Counted from the stretch's first letter, positions 36,784 to 47,164 are shown. The stretch is DNA of 64,000 nucleotides from Streptomyces marispadix (GCF_022524345.1 NZ_JAKWJU010000002.1:1364001-1428000); one strand, 5' to 3'. The notes: generated from the sequence alone by a model not told the origin. A program made the numbers and translations.

Positions 36784-39700
36784 TCAGCCTTCGTAGAAGA
36801 GCCGTTCCGCGACGGCGCGGGCCCGGCGCGTCACACGCCGGTAGTCGTCCAGCATCTCCCCGCTGCCCCCGGCCTCGGCGGGCCGCGGTCCCGGCCCGGC
36901 GGACTCGTATCCCAGATAGCGCCCCACGGCGCCCAACTCCCGTGCCTCGGACGGAAATGTGTCGCCCGCCCTGCCACGCACCAGCATCACCGCGTTGCGC
37001 ACGCGCGTCGCCAGCAGCCACGCCTCGTCCAGGATGCGGGCGTCCTCCTCACCGATGAGTCCCGCCTCACGGGCTGCTGCCAGCGCGACCCGCGTACGCG
37101 TCGTACGCAGCCCCGGCACAGTCGCCCCATGGCGTAGCTGCATGAGCTGCACGGTCCACTCCACGTCGGCGAGCCCGCCGCGGCCCATCTTGGCGTGGGT
37201 GGTGGAGTCCGCGCCGCGCGGCATCCGCTCGGCCTCCATGCGGGCCTTCAGCCGCCGGATCTCGCGCAGCGACTCGTCGCTCAGGCCGTCCTCGGGATAG
37301 CGCAGCGGATCGACGAGTTCGGTGAAGCGGCGGCCAAGCTCCTCGTCCCCGGCGACGGGTGCGGCACGCAGCAGTGCCTGGCTCTCCCAGGCCGAGGCCC
37401 AGCGCCGGTAGTACGTGGCGTACGAGTCGAGCGAGCGCACCAGCGGCCCGGACTTCCCCTCGGGGCGCAGATCGGCGTCGACGACGAGTGGCGGGTCGGT
37501 GGTGGGGAGTTGAAGCAGCCGCCGCAGCTCGGTGGCGACGGCGAACGCCGCCTTTCCTGCCTCCTCCTCGCTGACGCCCTCGCGTGCCTCGTGCACGAAG
37601 AGGACGTCCGCGTCGGAGCCGTAGCCGAGTTCGGCGCCGCCGAAGCGTCCCATGCCGATCACCGCGAAGCGGGTGGGGAGTTCGTCGCCCCACCGCCCGC
37701 GCACGGCGGCGCGCAGCGCGCCCGCGACGGTGGCGGAGTTGATGTCGGTGAGCGCCGTGCCGATGCGGTCGACCGCCTGCGCGGGCTCCTCGGAGGGCAA
37801 CTCCTCCGTGCCGTACGCGCCGATGAGGTCGCCCGCAGCCGTACGGAACAGCTCGCGGCGCCGCACCCCGCGTGCTGCGGCCACCGCCGACTCGGGGTCC
37901 TCGGCGCGGCCGACGGCGGCCAGGACCTCCTGCGTCAGTGCCTCGCGCGAACGCGGCAGCAGACCGTGCTCGTCGCCGAGCAGCGCCACCGCCTCGGGTG
38001 CGCGCAGCAGCAGGTCGGGGGCGAAGCGACCGGCGGACAGCACCCGCGCGAGGTTCTCCGCGGCGGCGCCCTCGTCGCGCAGCAGCCGCAGATACCAGGG
38101 CGTGTTGCCGAGGGCGTCGGAGACCTTGCGGAAGCCCAGCAGCCCGGCGTCGGGGTCCGCGGAGTCGGCGAACCAGCCCAGCAGCACCGGCAGCAGGGTG
38201 CGCTGGATGGCGGCCTTGCGGCTGACTCCGCTGGCCAGCGCCTCCAGGTGGCGCAGCGCCCCGGCGGGGTCGGCGTAGCCCAGCGCCTCCAGCCGCTGCC
38301 GTGCGGCACGCGGCGAAAGCCTCGCCTCGCCGACCTCCAACTGTGCGACGGCGTCGAGCAGCGGACGGTAGAAGAGCTTCTCGTGCAGCCGCCTTACGGC
38401 CGCGGCGTGCCGCCGCCATGCACGGTGAAGCTCGGTGACGGGTTCGCTGCGGTAGCCGAGCGAGCGTCCCAGTCGCCGCTGGTCGGCCTCGTCCTCGGGC
38501 ATCAGATGCGTACGCCGCATCCGGTAGAGCTGGATGCGGTGCTCCATGGTGCGCAGGAAGCGGTACGCGGCCTCCAGCGCGGCGGCGTCCTGACGCCCCA
38601 CGTAGCCGCCGGCGGCGAGAGCGTCCAGCGCGGCGAGCGTCGTGGGGCTGCGCAGCGTCGCGTCGGAGCGGCCGTGCACCAACTGAAGGAGCTGTACGGC
38701 GAATTCGACGTCACGCAGCCCGCCGGGGCCCAGTTTCAGCTCACGTTCGACCTGCGCGGCGGGGATGGCGGCGACGACCCGGCGGCGCATCTGCTGCACG
38801 TCCGGAACGAAGTTCTCCCGCTCGGCGGCCTGCCACACCAGCGGGGCGACGGCCTCCGTGTACGCCTCGCCCAGCGCCTCGTCGCCCGCGACGGGCCGTG
38901 CCTTCAGCAACGCCTGGAACTCCCATGTCTTCGCCCATCGGTTGAGGTAGGCGAGATGGGAGTAAAGGGTGCGCACGAGCGGCCCGTTGCGGCCCTCGGG
39001 GCGCAGATTGGCGTCGACGGGCCAGATCGTGCCCTCGGCGGTGGTGTCGGAGCAGACGCGCATCATGCGCGAGGCGATCCGGGTGGCGGCCTGCAACGCC
39101 GCCGACTCCTCGGTGCCTTCGACGGGTTCGGCCACGAAGATGACGTCCACGTCCGAGACGTAGTTCAGCTCACGGCCGCCGCACTTGCCCATGCCGATGA
39201 CGGCGATGCGGCAGGCCGCGGCGTCCTCGGGCGCCTCCGCCTCGGCGACGGCGAGCGCGGCACGCAGCGTGGCAGTGGCCAGATCCGCCAACTCCGCGGC
39301 CGTACGGGCCAGATCGCTGGTGCCGCACACATCGCGGGCGGCGACGGACAACAGGCTGCGCCGGTAGCGGTGGCGCAGCTCGTCCGGTCCCTTCGCGGGG
39401 CCGACGACGGCTTCGAACTCCTCGACTCCCGGGCGCAGATCGGCGGCCTCGTAAGTCACCAGCGCCTGCCAGTCGCCGGGGTGGGACGCCAGATGGTCGC
39501 CCAGCGCCTCGGAGACCCCGAGCACTCCGAGCAGCCGGTCCCGCAGCGGCTTGCTGGCGAGCAGGGTGTCCACCAGCCGCTGCGGATCGTCCTGCGCCTC
39601 GACGAGCCTCACCAGCCCGCGCAGTGCCAGGTCCGGGTCGGCGGTGGCGGCGAACGCGTCCAGCAGCCCGGTGTCGGAGCGCACCTCCTCCAGGCCGGGA

Positions 39701-39792
39701 GCGGCCAGCAGCTCCTCCGCGGCGGCGGGTTCGGTGAAGCCGCGCCTGATCAGTTGTCCGTACCGGCTGTCCCGGCGCCCGCCGCCCTGCAC
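36784..39792 (-). CDS. glnE: Bifunctional glutamine synthetase adenylyltransferase/deadenylase GlnE
   Basis: A 1002-residue enzyme with two nucleotidyltransferase halves. The N-terminal one (around residue 207) has GMGKCGGRELNYVSDVDVIF, and the C-terminal one (around 721) has IGMGRFGGAELGYGSDADVL. One half removes and the other adds AMP at the tyrosine of GlnA, turning glutamine synthesis down when glutamine is plentiful. The target tyrosine is present in the glnA gene of this window. The GTG start has GGAGG 8 bases upstream; a longer in-frame reading goes through the gap and the end of glnA2 and is not real. It lies 73 bases after glnA2. Confidence 0.97.
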   Translation of the reverse strand: MQGGGRRDSRYGQLIRRGFTEPAAAEELLAAPGLEEVRSDTGLLDAFAATADPDLALRGLVRLVEAQDDPQRLVDTLLASKPLRDRLLGVLGVSEALGDHLASHPGDWQALVTYEAADLRPGVEEFEAVVGPAKGPDELRHRYRRSLLSVAARDVCGTSDLARTAAELADLATATLRAALAVAEAEAPEDAAACRIAVIGMGKCGGRELNYVSDVDVIFVAEPVEGTEESAALQAATRIASRMMRVCSDTTAEGTIWPVDANLRPEGRNGPLVRTLYSHLAYLNRWAKTWEFQALLKARPVAGDEALGEAYTEAVAPLVWQAAERENFVPDVQQMRRRVVAAIPAAQVERELKLGPGGLRDVEFAVQLLQLVHGRSDATLRSPTTLAALDALAAGGYVGRQDAAALEAAYRFLRTMEHRIQLYRMRRTHLMPEDEADQRRLGRSLGYRSEPVTELHRAWRRHAAAVRRLHEKLFYRPLLDAVAQLEVGEARLSPRAARQRLEALGYADPAGALRHLEALASGVSRKAAIQRTLLPVLLGWFADSADPDAGLLGFRKVSDALGNTPWYLRLLRDEGAAAENLARVLSAGRFAPDLLLRAPEAVALLGDEHGLLPRSREALTQEVLAAVGRAEDPESAVAAARGVRRRELFRTAAGDLIGAYGTEELPSEEPAQAVDRIGTALTDINSATVAGALRAAVRGRWGDELPTRFAVIGMGRFGGAELGYGSDADVLFVHEAREGVSEEEAGKAAFAVATELRRLLQLPTTDPPLVVDADLRPEGKSGPLVRSLDSYATYYRRWASAWESQALLRAAPVAGDEELGRRFTELVDPLRYPEDGLSDESLREIRRLKARMEAERMPRGADSTTHAKMGRGGLADVEWTVQLMQLRHGATVPGLRTTRTRVALAAAREAGLIGEEDARILDEAWLLATRVRNAVMLVRGRAGDTFPSEARELGAVGRYLGYESAGPGPRPAEAGGSGEMLDDYRRVTRRARAVAERLFYEG

Positions 39793-39865
39793 GTGACCGT
39801 CCTCCGTCGTCTTGCTCTCCGGGTCTGCCGGTGTCGGGGCGCGGGCCGCCGAGGCGGCCGCGGCC

Positions 39866-41227
39866 TCACAGCACCGGCAGGGACTTGCGCAGTTCGAAGG
39901 CGGTGACCTCGCTGCGGTACTCCTCCCACTCCTGCTTCTTGTTGCGGAGGAAGAAGTCGTAGACATGCTCGCCGAGCGTCTCCGCCACCAGTTCGCTGCG
40001 TTCCATCAGCGTGATCGCCTCGCCCAGGTTCTGCGGCAGCGGCTCGATGCCCATCGCGCGGCGCTCGGCGTCGGAGAGGGCCCATACGTCGTCGTCGGCG
40101 CCGGGGGGCAGCTCGTAGCTCTCCTCGATGCCCTTGAGCCCGGCGGCCAGCAGGGTCGCGTAGGCGAGATAGGGGTTGGCGCCGGAGTCGAGGGAGCGCA
40201 CCTCGATGCGGGTGGAGCCCATCTTGCCCGGCTTGTACATCGGGACGCGGATGAGCGCACTGCGGTTGTTGTGGCCCCAGCAGATGTACGAAGGCGACTC
40301 GCCGCCCTCGCCCGCGGTGCGGTTCGCGCCGCCCCAGATGCGCTTGTAGGAGTTGACCCACTGGTTGGTGACGGCGGAGATCTCGCCCGCGTGGGTGAGC
40401 AGACCTGCGATGAAGGAGCGGCCGACCTTGGAGAGCTGGTATTCGGAGCCGGACTCGTAGAAGGCGTTGCGGTCGCCCTCGAAGAGCGACAGGTGGGTGT
40501 GCATCCCGGAGCCGGGGTGCTCGGAGAAGGGCTTGGGCATGAACGTGGCCTGTACGCCCTGCTCCAGCGCTACCTGCTTCATCACCAGCCGGAACGTCAT
40601 GATGTTGTCGGCGGTGGACAGCGCGTCGGCGTAGCGCAGGTCGATCTCCTGCTGGCCGGGGGCGCCCTCGTGGTGGGAGAACTCCACCGAGATGCCCATC
40701 GACTCCAGCATCGTGATCGCCTGCCGCCGGAAGTCCATGCCGACGTGCTGCGGTGTGTGGTCGAAGTAGCCGGAGGAGTCCGCGGGCACCGGCCGGGTGC
40801 CGTCCACGGGGCGGTCCTTGAGCAGGAAGAACTCGATCTCGGGGTGGGTGTAGAAGGTGAAGCCCAGATCGCTGGCCTTGGCGAGGCTGCGCTTGAGCAC
40901 ATAGCGCGGGTCGGCGTACGAGGGTGAGCCGTCCGGCATGAGGATGTCGCAGAACATCCGCGCGGTGCCGGGGGCCTCGGCCCGCCAGGGCAGTATCTGG
41001 AAGGTGCCCGGGTCCGGCTTGGCGATCATGTCGGACTCGTAGACACGGGCGAAGCCCTCGATCGCGGAACCGTCGAATCCCATGCCCTCGTCGAAGGCCT
41101 GCTCCAGCTCGGCGGGGGCGACGGCGACGGATTTGAGGAAGCCGAGAACGTCGGTGAACCACAGCCGTACGAACCGGATGTCGCGCTCCTCCAGCGTACG
41201 GAGCACGAATTCCTGCTGCTTATCCAT
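39866..41227 (-). CDS. glnA2: GlnA2, glutamine-synthetase-like (gamma-glutamylpolyamine synthetase)
   Basis: A 453-residue type I GS-like protein. It has the GS signatures (MGFDGSAIEGF, HPEIEFFLL, PGSGMHTHLSLFEGD, NQWVNSYKRIW). The adenylylation loop of GlnA is replaced by ESYELPPGADDDVWALSD, lacking the expected LYELAPEE tyrosine, so GlnE probably cannot regulate it. In Streptomyces coelicolor the counterpart is reported to glutamylate polyamines rather than to make bulk glutamine; that knowledge is from the literature, not seen here. It is likely co-transcribed with glnE. The ATG start (MDKQQEFVLRTLEERDI) matches relatives. Confidence 0.95.
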   Translation of the reverse strand: MDKQQEFVLRTLEERDIRFVRLWFTDVLGFLKSVAVAPAELEQAFDEGMGFDGSAIEGFARVYESDMIAKPDPGTFQILPWRAEAPGTARMFCDILMPDGSPSYADPRYVLKRSLAKASDLGFTFYTHPEIEFFLLKDRPVDGTRPVPADSSGYFDHTPQHVGMDFRRQAITMLESMGISVEFSHHEGAPGQQEIDLRYADALSTADNIMTFRLVMKQVALEQGVQATFMPKPFSEHPGSGMHTHLSLFEGDRNAFYESGSEYQLSKVGRSFIAGLLTHAGEISAVTNQWVNSYKRIWGGANRTAGEGGESPSYICWGHNNRSALIRVPMYKPGKMGSTRIEVRSLDSGANPYLAYATLLAAGLKGIEESYELPPGADDDVWALSDAERRAMGIEPLPQNLGEAITLMERSELVAETLGEHVYDFFLRNKKQEWEEYRSEVTAFELRKSLPVL

Positions 41228-41926
41228 AGTCACCCATCCTCGCTGGTCGGGGTGGCTCCTCGCACCCGGTGGACGCCCGGGCCTGCGGGACGCCCGGGCT
41301 GTGTGACCGCCCGGCCGAGCATCCCACCACAAGGTTTCCGGAGCGTTGCCTGCGTGCTCCGGCTCCCTACGCAGCTCCCAGTAGACCACGGGTGGGGTAC
41401 GTCGACGCGAGCCGGGAATCGAGCCCGGAGAGGGGACGCGGGACGGGCCGGCGGAGGCGCCCTGGAGCGGGCGCGGGGCGGCGGCGGATGGGCGGGAAGC
41501 GGGCCGGGGAAGACGGCGTCGGCAGCAGCGTCCGCAGAGGCGTCCGCGGAAGAGGGCCGCGCCCGGAGAAGGCCCGGACAAGGCCCGAGAAGTCCCGGAG
41601 AAGATGGAAGCCGCGGTCCGGCAGTGGGGGATACCGGACCGCGGCTGGGTGTTGCCTGGCCGAAGCACCGCGGGTGGGGCGCGCACGGCCGTGTGGTCGT
41701 CGTGAGCCGTCCTGCCCGGCGACGTCACGCATTGAAGTTCGCACAGGGTCGAAGGGGAGAACAAGAGTTACCGGTGAGTGTGCCAATCGCCCTCTTGTGG
41801 GGCGTACTTCGCGGGTCGGACACCCCCTCAGGGCCCGTGCGGCGACCCGCTACGCGGGCGTTCCACGGTGGTCCCGCGGACGTCGGCCGTAACACCCGGC
41901 AGCGCGGCGGCCGGGTCCGCCATGCG
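41228..41926. other. 700-base gap upstream of glnA2 with a strong hairpin at 41609-41646
   Basis: No convincing gene is seen. AGCCGCGGTCCGG (41609-41621) and CCGGACCGCGGCT (41634-41646) form a perfect 13-bp stem with a 12-base loop. It lies 280 bases after the regulator stop and 380 bases before the glnA2 start on the minus strand, without a T-run. The stretch near 41730-41800 is less G/C-rich and may hold the glnA2 promoter. Reading frames of 80-230 codons here have no conserved features. Confidence 0.6.
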
Positions 41927-42991
41927 TCAGGCCGTCTCCCCTGAGCCCGGCCCCGGCCCGATGCGTACGGCACCGTCGGCGGGCTGCGAGACCCAGCCGA
42001 GGCTGGCGGCGCGCATCCCCAACTGGAAGCGTGTACCGGCGCCCAGGCGCTCCATCAGCCCGCTCAGTCGGCGCTGGAACGTGCGGTAGCTGACGCCGAG
42101 TTGGCGTGCCATCACCTGGTCCGTAAGCCCCGTGGTCAGCAGCGCGAGCAGCCGCGCCTCGTCCGGAGTGGGAGCGTCGCCCGCCCCGTTGGGGCGTCCG
42201 GCGAGGTAAGCGGAGAGCGGCAGGGCACGTGCCCACAGCACCTCGAAGAACTCACAGAGGGCGTCCAGCAGGCCAGAGGGGTGCACCACCACGCTGCTGG
42301 CCATCTCGTGCGGCGCGGAACGCAGCGGAAGCAGCGCCACCCGGTCGTCCGCGACCAGTAGTTTCGTTGGGGTGTCGGCCATCACCCGTGCCTCTTCGCC
42401 CAGTTCGGCGCAGGCTTCGATGTCGGTGTTGATGCGGTGGAAGGTCTCCAGACCGTGGGTGTCGTAGATGACGCGGTAACTGATGCCCCGCCGCATCGTC
42501 TTGGCCTGCACGGGCATCATGCCGGTCTTCGGGTCCAGCCGGTCCGGGTCGCTGTTGGCGTAGGGCGGACGGTCGATGCCGCGGATCTCGCTGGTCGCGC
42601 TGTGCTGTAGCTGGTCGACCTGCTGGATCACCGCGGCCCGTCCGGTGACGATCTCGACGAGGTCGACCGGGTCGCGGGCCGTGGCGTTGGCCCTGAAGCG
42701 GGTGGCCAGCAACTGGATATGGCGGCGGGTGCGGTGGATCGCCTCCTCGCGGGCCAGCAGCAGCGACTCGAAGGCGACCTCGGGCGCGACGGGCAGGAAG
42801 CGCTCCTCTCCGCGCCGCTCCCCCGGATACCGCCCGACCAGGCCCAACTTCTCCAGAGCGGCGAGGGTTTCACGTACCTTCGCGGCACTCAGGCCCAGCG
42901 CCGTGCGGAGTTCGGCGACGGTCACCGCCCCGTCGACGAGCGCTTCGTACGCCTGCTGTTGAACCGGTTCAAGTCCGAGCGATTCCAGCAT
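41927..42991 (-). CDS. TrmB/LuxR-type transcriptional regulator
   Basis: A 354-residue protein starting at ATG after GGGGGA; a GTG-type reading 60 bases earlier is not needed. The N-terminal winged helix (LEPVQQQAYEALVDGA, VTVAELRTALGLSAAKVRET) is TrmB-like, and the C-terminus has a LuxR-type helix-turn-helix (LLTTGLTDQVMARQLGVSYR, then TFQRRLSGLMERLGAGTRFQ). The middle part (about 90-250) is a probable ligand- or phosphodiesterase-like domain found in Streptomyces regulators. The target is unknown. It is divergent from nadE. The regulator's end is before a long gap. Confidence 0.85.
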   Translation of the reverse strand: MLESLGLEPVQQQAYEALVDGAVTVAELRTALGLSAAKVRETLAALEKLGLVGRYPGERRGEERFLPVAPEVAFESLLLAREEAIHRTRRHIQLLATRFRANATARDPVDLVEIVTGRAAVIQQVDQLQHSATSEIRGIDRPPYANSDPDRLDPKTGMMPVQAKTMRRGISYRVIYDTHGLETFHRINTDIEACAELGEEARVMADTPTKLLVADDRVALLPLRSAPHEMASSVVVHPSGLLDALCEFFEVLWARALPLSAYLAGRPNGAGDAPTPDEARLLALLTTGLTDQVMARQLGVSYRTFQRRLSGLMERLGAGTRFQLGMRAASLGWVSQPADGAVRIGPGPGSGETA

Positions 42992-43254
42992 GTCGGTCCC
43001 CCTGTGCGGTGGCGAGTTCACGTCACTGACCGATGCCCGCCAGACGAGCACCGAATCCAGTACACCAGGTATCGAAATCCTGCGGATACCCTCGCGTAGG
43101 GGTAGCTACATGCTGGATACGGTTGTGAAGCTAGCGTGAACGCCTCGTGACGGGCAACGGCACAAACCACCCGGAACTGAACGCTCCGGCGCTGTGACCT
43201 CCGATTGAACACGGCCCTCCGCATCGCGTCAGAGAGACGATTACAGTTGACGGC

Positions 43255-45011
43255 GTGCCTCAACTACGCCTCGCCCTGAATCAGATCGACTCGACCGTCG
43301 GCGATCTCGAAGCCAACGCCGAAGCGGTCCTGCGGTGGACCCGCCACTCGGCCGGAGAGGGAGCCCACCTCGTGGCGTTCCCCGAGATGATGCTGACCGG
43401 CTATCCGGTGGAGGACCTGGCGCTGCGCGGCTCGTTCGTGCACGCCAGCCGTGCCGCGCTGCGCTCGCTCGCCCAGCGGCTGTCCGGCGAGGGCCTCGGC
43501 GAGGTGCCGGTCGTCGTCGGCTATCTCGACCGCGCCGAACAGGCACGGGCCACCCTCGGCAGCCCTGCGGGCGCCCCCGGAACGCCGCCGCCGTGCTGCA
43601 CCGCGGCGAGGTCGCGCTGACCTTCGCCAAGCACCACCTGCCCAACTACGGCGTCTTCGACGAGTTCCGCTACTTCGTGCCGGGCCAGACGCTTCCCGTG
43701 ATCCGCGTGCACGGCGTCGACGTGGCGCTCGCCATCTGCGAGGACCTGTGGCAGAACGGCGGCCGGGTGCCCGCGGCTCGCACCGCCGGTGCCGGGCTGC
43801 TTCTGTCCGTCAACGCCTCCCCGTACGAGCGCGACAAGGACGACACCCGCCTGGAACTGGTGCGCAGGCGCGCCCAGGAGGCCGGGTGCACGACGGCGTA
43901 TCTCGCGATGACCGGCGGCCAGGACGAGCTGGTCTTCGACGGCGACTCGATCGTCGTCGACGCGGACGGCCAAGTCGTCGCCCGCGCACCGCAGTTCGAG
44001 GAGTGCTGCGTGGTGCTCGACCTGGAGCTGCCCGCCGCGGCGGCGAAGCCGCCCTCGGGGACCGTCGACGACGGGCTGAGCGTGGAGCACGTCGTGCTGT
44101 CCGAGGAGCCCGTGGAGCCGTACGAGCCGGATGCCGCGGGTGTCGTGGCCCCGCCCATGGAGGACGACGAGGAGATCTACACGGCGCTCGTCACGGGCCT
44201 GCGCGCCTACGTCCGCAAGAACGGCTTCCGTTCGGTGCTGGTCGGCCTCTCCGGCGGCATCGACTCCGCGCTCGTGGCGTCGATCGCCTGTGACGCGCTG
44301 GGCCCGGAGCATGTGCACGCGGTCTCGATGCCCTCGCGCTACTCCTCGCAGCACTCCAGGGACGACGCGGCCGAACTGGCCCGCCGTACGGGCCTGAACT
44401 ACCGCAGCGTGGCGATCGGCCCGATGTTCGACGCCTTCCTCGGCAGCATGGAACTCACCGGCGTCGCCGAGGAGAACCTCCAGTCGCGGCTGCGCGGCGT
44501 CACGCTGATGGGCATCTCCAACCAGGAGGGCCACATCGTGCTGGCGCCGGGCAACAAGTCCGAGCTGGCGTGCGGCTATTCGACGCTCTACGGCGACTCG
44601 GTCGGCGCGTACGGACCGATCAAGGACGTCTACAAGACGAACGTCTTCCGCCTCGCGAAGTGGCGCAACCGCGTCGCGGCAGAGCGCGGAGAGACCCCGC
44701 CCATCCCGGAGAACAGCATCACCAAGCCGCCGAGCGCGGAGCTTCGCCCCGGCCAGGTCGACACCGACTCCCTCCCCGACTACGACGTGCTGGACCGGAT
44801 TCTGAAGCTCTACGTGGACGGGGACGTAGGCCGGGAGGGCATCGTCGAGCGGGGCTTCGACCCGGACGTCGTCAGCCGGGTGCTGCGGATGACGGACGCC
44901 GCGGAGTACAAGCGCCGCCAGTACCCGCCCGGCACGAAGATCTCGGCGAAGGGCTTCGGCAAGGACCGGCGGCTGCCGATCACGAACCGCTGGCGGGAGG
45001 GCGCCGATTGA
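43255..45011 (+). CDS. nadE: Glutamine-dependent NAD+ synthase NadE, one-base frameshift
   Basis: Makes NAD from deamido-NAD, glutamine and ATP. The glutaminase part has its Glu (FPEMMLTGYPVEDL), Lys (FAKHHLPNYGVFDEFRYF) and Cys (LAICEDLW); the synthetase part has the P-loop GLSGGIDSALVASI and DTDSLPDYDVLD. The start GTG (MPQLRLALNQIDSTVGDLEA) and the C-terminal part are in different frames. The join is a C run at 43574-43578: five C's are present, and six give the expected A-G-A-P-R-N-A-A-A-V-L-H-R-G. The full protein would be about 585 residues. NadE is normally essential in Streptomyces, so a sequence error is more likely than a real loss. Confidence 0.9.
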
Positions 45012-45142
45012 GGCCCGCCGCGGGCCGCACGAGCCGGGGGCGGATGTGCCCGATACGCCCGATACGGATGCGTCGGACGCGGAGGTGCCGGACGCGGAGG
45101 TGCCGGGCCCTGCCGGACGGCGCCGCGCCGCAGGAGTACGGC

Positions 45143-46342
45143 TCACGGGCGGCGCAGCAGCGCACGCGTCAGCGACACCGCACCGCGGGGCGAGAACTGT
45201 TCCTTCAGCCCCACGAGATAGGTCGCGGGCGAGGCGGCGGCGGCCTCACGTGCCTGCTGCCGCGCGTCGACCGCCGCACCGACGAGGCACGCGGCGACGG
45301 CGCCCGAAGCGGACACCAGCGGGGGCAGCCCCGACGAGGCGGACACTGCCGCCATCGCCGCTCCCGGTACGAGCGCCTTCATGCCGAGCACCTTCCGCAC
45401 CGGCTGGAACCCCAACAGCCGCAGCCGGTGGGCGAGTTCGGCCGCCTGAGGCTCGATCTCCCCTTCGACCATCACCTCCAGATGCTCACGGAGGATCACG
45501 GGATCGCCCACCGTGGACAGCTCGGCGAAGCGTTCGGCGAACGTCTCCAAGTGGCGTCTGTATGCGTACAGTTCCGGGCCGAGATCCCGGCGCGCGGCGA
45601 GGATCTTCTCCAGCGGTACGTCGTCGAGGCCGTCGGGCAGCACGGCGTCGAACGCCACGACCGTGAAGAGCCGCCCCACCTCCTCCACCGGGGTCGTGGA
45701 GGCCCCGGAGGCCGGGCCGAGCGTCAAGTCCCCGTCGCTGAGGAGCACTTGGGCGAGAGTGTCGGCCGTCCAGCCGCTGAGGGCGGCATGGAGCCGGGGC
45801 TCGTCCGTGACCGCGCACATCCCGTTGCGCTTCGCGAGCCTGTCGGCCACGGCGCACAGATACGCGGCGGCGAGCTTCGGATGCATTCCTGTCTCGCCCG
45901 GTCCGCTCAGGGCGAGACCCGCGTCCTCCAGCCGCCGCTGTAGCGACCAGCGCAGCTTCCGGTCCAGCATCCACCCGAGGGTGTCCGTGGCTTCCGGGTA
46001 GGGCGGACGCGGCCCGGCCCGTCTGCTGCGGTAGCGGCTCAACTCCTCGATGCCGTAGAGGCGTTGGAGTTCGTCACCGTGGAGGTCGAGCAGCCGCAGG
46101 AAGTCGTGGGTGACCTCGTCGTAGACGTCCTCCATGCCCAGCTCCAGCAGGAACCCCTCGTCGCGCAGCCGCCTTACGACCTCAGCGTGTGACGGGCCTC
46201 CGCCGGGGGGACGGAGTTCCGCGCCGCCCTGCTCGTAACGGGGCACCATGCGGGCGAGCTTGGGCCAGTACAGCAGGGCCGCCTTCAGCCATGCCTCGTC
46301 GCGCATCCACAAGTGCGGGTAGTACAGCGCGAGATCGCTCAC
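45143..46342 (-). CDS. DUF6236 family protein
   Basis: A 399-residue protein that begins with the DUF6236 signature (LALYYPHLWMRDEAWLKAAL, then LYWPKLARMVPRYE). Most of it is helical and soluble. A small hydrophobic, Ala/Ser-rich patch near residue 350 (AAMAAVSASSGLPPLVSASG) may be a membrane or surface segment. No catalytic motif is recognised. These proteins often lie near phage-related or stress genes, but nothing of that sort is close here. Convergent with nadE; the 131-base gap between them has a duplicated GCCGGACGCGGAGGT. Confidence 0.8.
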   Translation of the reverse strand: MSDLALYYPHLWMRDEAWLKAALLYWPKLARMVPRYEQGGAELRPPGGGPSHAEVVRRLRDEGFLLELGMEDVYDEVTHDFLRLLDLHGDELQRLYGIEELSRYRSRRAGPRPPYPEATDTLGWMLDRKLRWSLQRRLEDAGLALSGPGETGMHPKLAAAYLCAVADRLAKRNGMCAVTDEPRLHAALSGWTADTLAQVLLSDGDLTLGPASGASTTPVEEVGRLFTVVAFDAVLPDGLDDVPLEKILAARRDLGPELYAYRRHLETFAERFAELSTVGDPVILREHLEVMVEGEIEPQAAELAHRLRLLGFQPVRKVLGMKALVPGAAMAAVSASSGLPPLVSASGAVAACLVGAAVDARQQAREAAAASPATYLVGLKEQFSPRGAVSLTRALLRRP

Positions 46343-46546
46343 GACGGCCCCTCCCCCTCGGCGGTCGGGGAGTCATTGTGCCCGGCCGCACCTCGCCGGG
46401 TGTACGCGCTCCGCTCAGCGTCCGCCAGGGGTGAAGTCCGGGATCTGCCGGGCGAACGCGGCGAGTCGGGCGAGTGAGGAGAGCGCGGCGGCGCAGTGGC
46501 CCACCCGAGAGAACACGCCTGGACGGGCGAAGTTCGAGCCCGCTGG

Positions 46547-47164
46547 TCAGGGCCTTCTCCCCATCCAGCGCAGCAGCCGCTGCTGACGGGACGCTGTGTC
46601 CGGGAGGGGCTCGCCCTCCGGAACCGCGAAGAAGCGCCGGGCAGGTGCGCTGCTCTCCCTGTCCGCGGGGGCGACCGCCAACCCGGCGTAGATGTCGTCG
46701 AGATGCGCGCCGGTCCAGGCGACGAGAGCAGCGTCCAGGGTCTCGTCCGCCCCGACGGCACGCGCGAGATCCCACGTGTGGACGACGCTGTCCGCCGTCC
46801 GCACGGCGAGCGCCTGCCGCCCGCTCACGGGCCCCGGCGGATAGTCCAGGACCGACTCCAGCACACCCGGGCGGGCGAAGGCCGCGGCGCACTCCTCGAC
46901 GGAGCGCAGGTAGGCGCCCAGCGGGTCGGCGCCGAGGGCGTCGGCGTCCCGCAGTCGCAGGAACTGCGCACTCGTACAACCGAGGGCGAGCGCCGCGTAG
47001 TTGAGGTTGCCACGGGCCATGTGGTTGACCAGCGTCCGCACCTCCCATTCCGCGCAGGGCGTCGGCAGGCCCCACTGCGACTCCCGTACCGTCCGCAGCC
47101 GCGTCTCGAACTCGGCGCAGGCGCGCAGGAATCGGCCGCCGATCCCGTTGGCGTAGTCATTCAT
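46547..47164 (-). CDS. TIGR03086-type DinB/maleylpyruvate isomerase-like protein
   Basis: A 205-residue protein. The N-terminal His motif (LVNHMARGNLNYAALALG), the following metal-ligand positions and the VHTWDLARAVG helix match the mycothiol-dependent maleylpyruvate isomerase / DinB superfamily. The fold is a four-helix metal-binding bundle; the substrate is unknown. A start three codons earlier (47173) is equally possible. It is in the same direction as the DUF6236 gene, 204 bases away; that gap shows nothing notable. Confidence 0.85.
   Translation of the reverse strand: MNDYANGIGGRFLRACAEFETRLRTVRESQWGLPTPCAEWEVRTLVNHMARGNLNYAALALGCTSAQFLRLRDADALGADPLGAYLRSVEECAAAFARPGVLESVLDYPPGPVSGRQALAVRTADSVVHTWDLARAVGADETLDAALVAWTGAHLDDIYAGLAVAPADRESSAPARRFFAVPEGEPLPDTASRQQRLLRWMGRRP

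Noticed and set aside
37195..39906. A 903-codon frame on the plus strand opposite glnE
   Set aside because: It is the antisense of glnE: G/C-rich codon structure leaves long open shadow frames. No motif is present in it.
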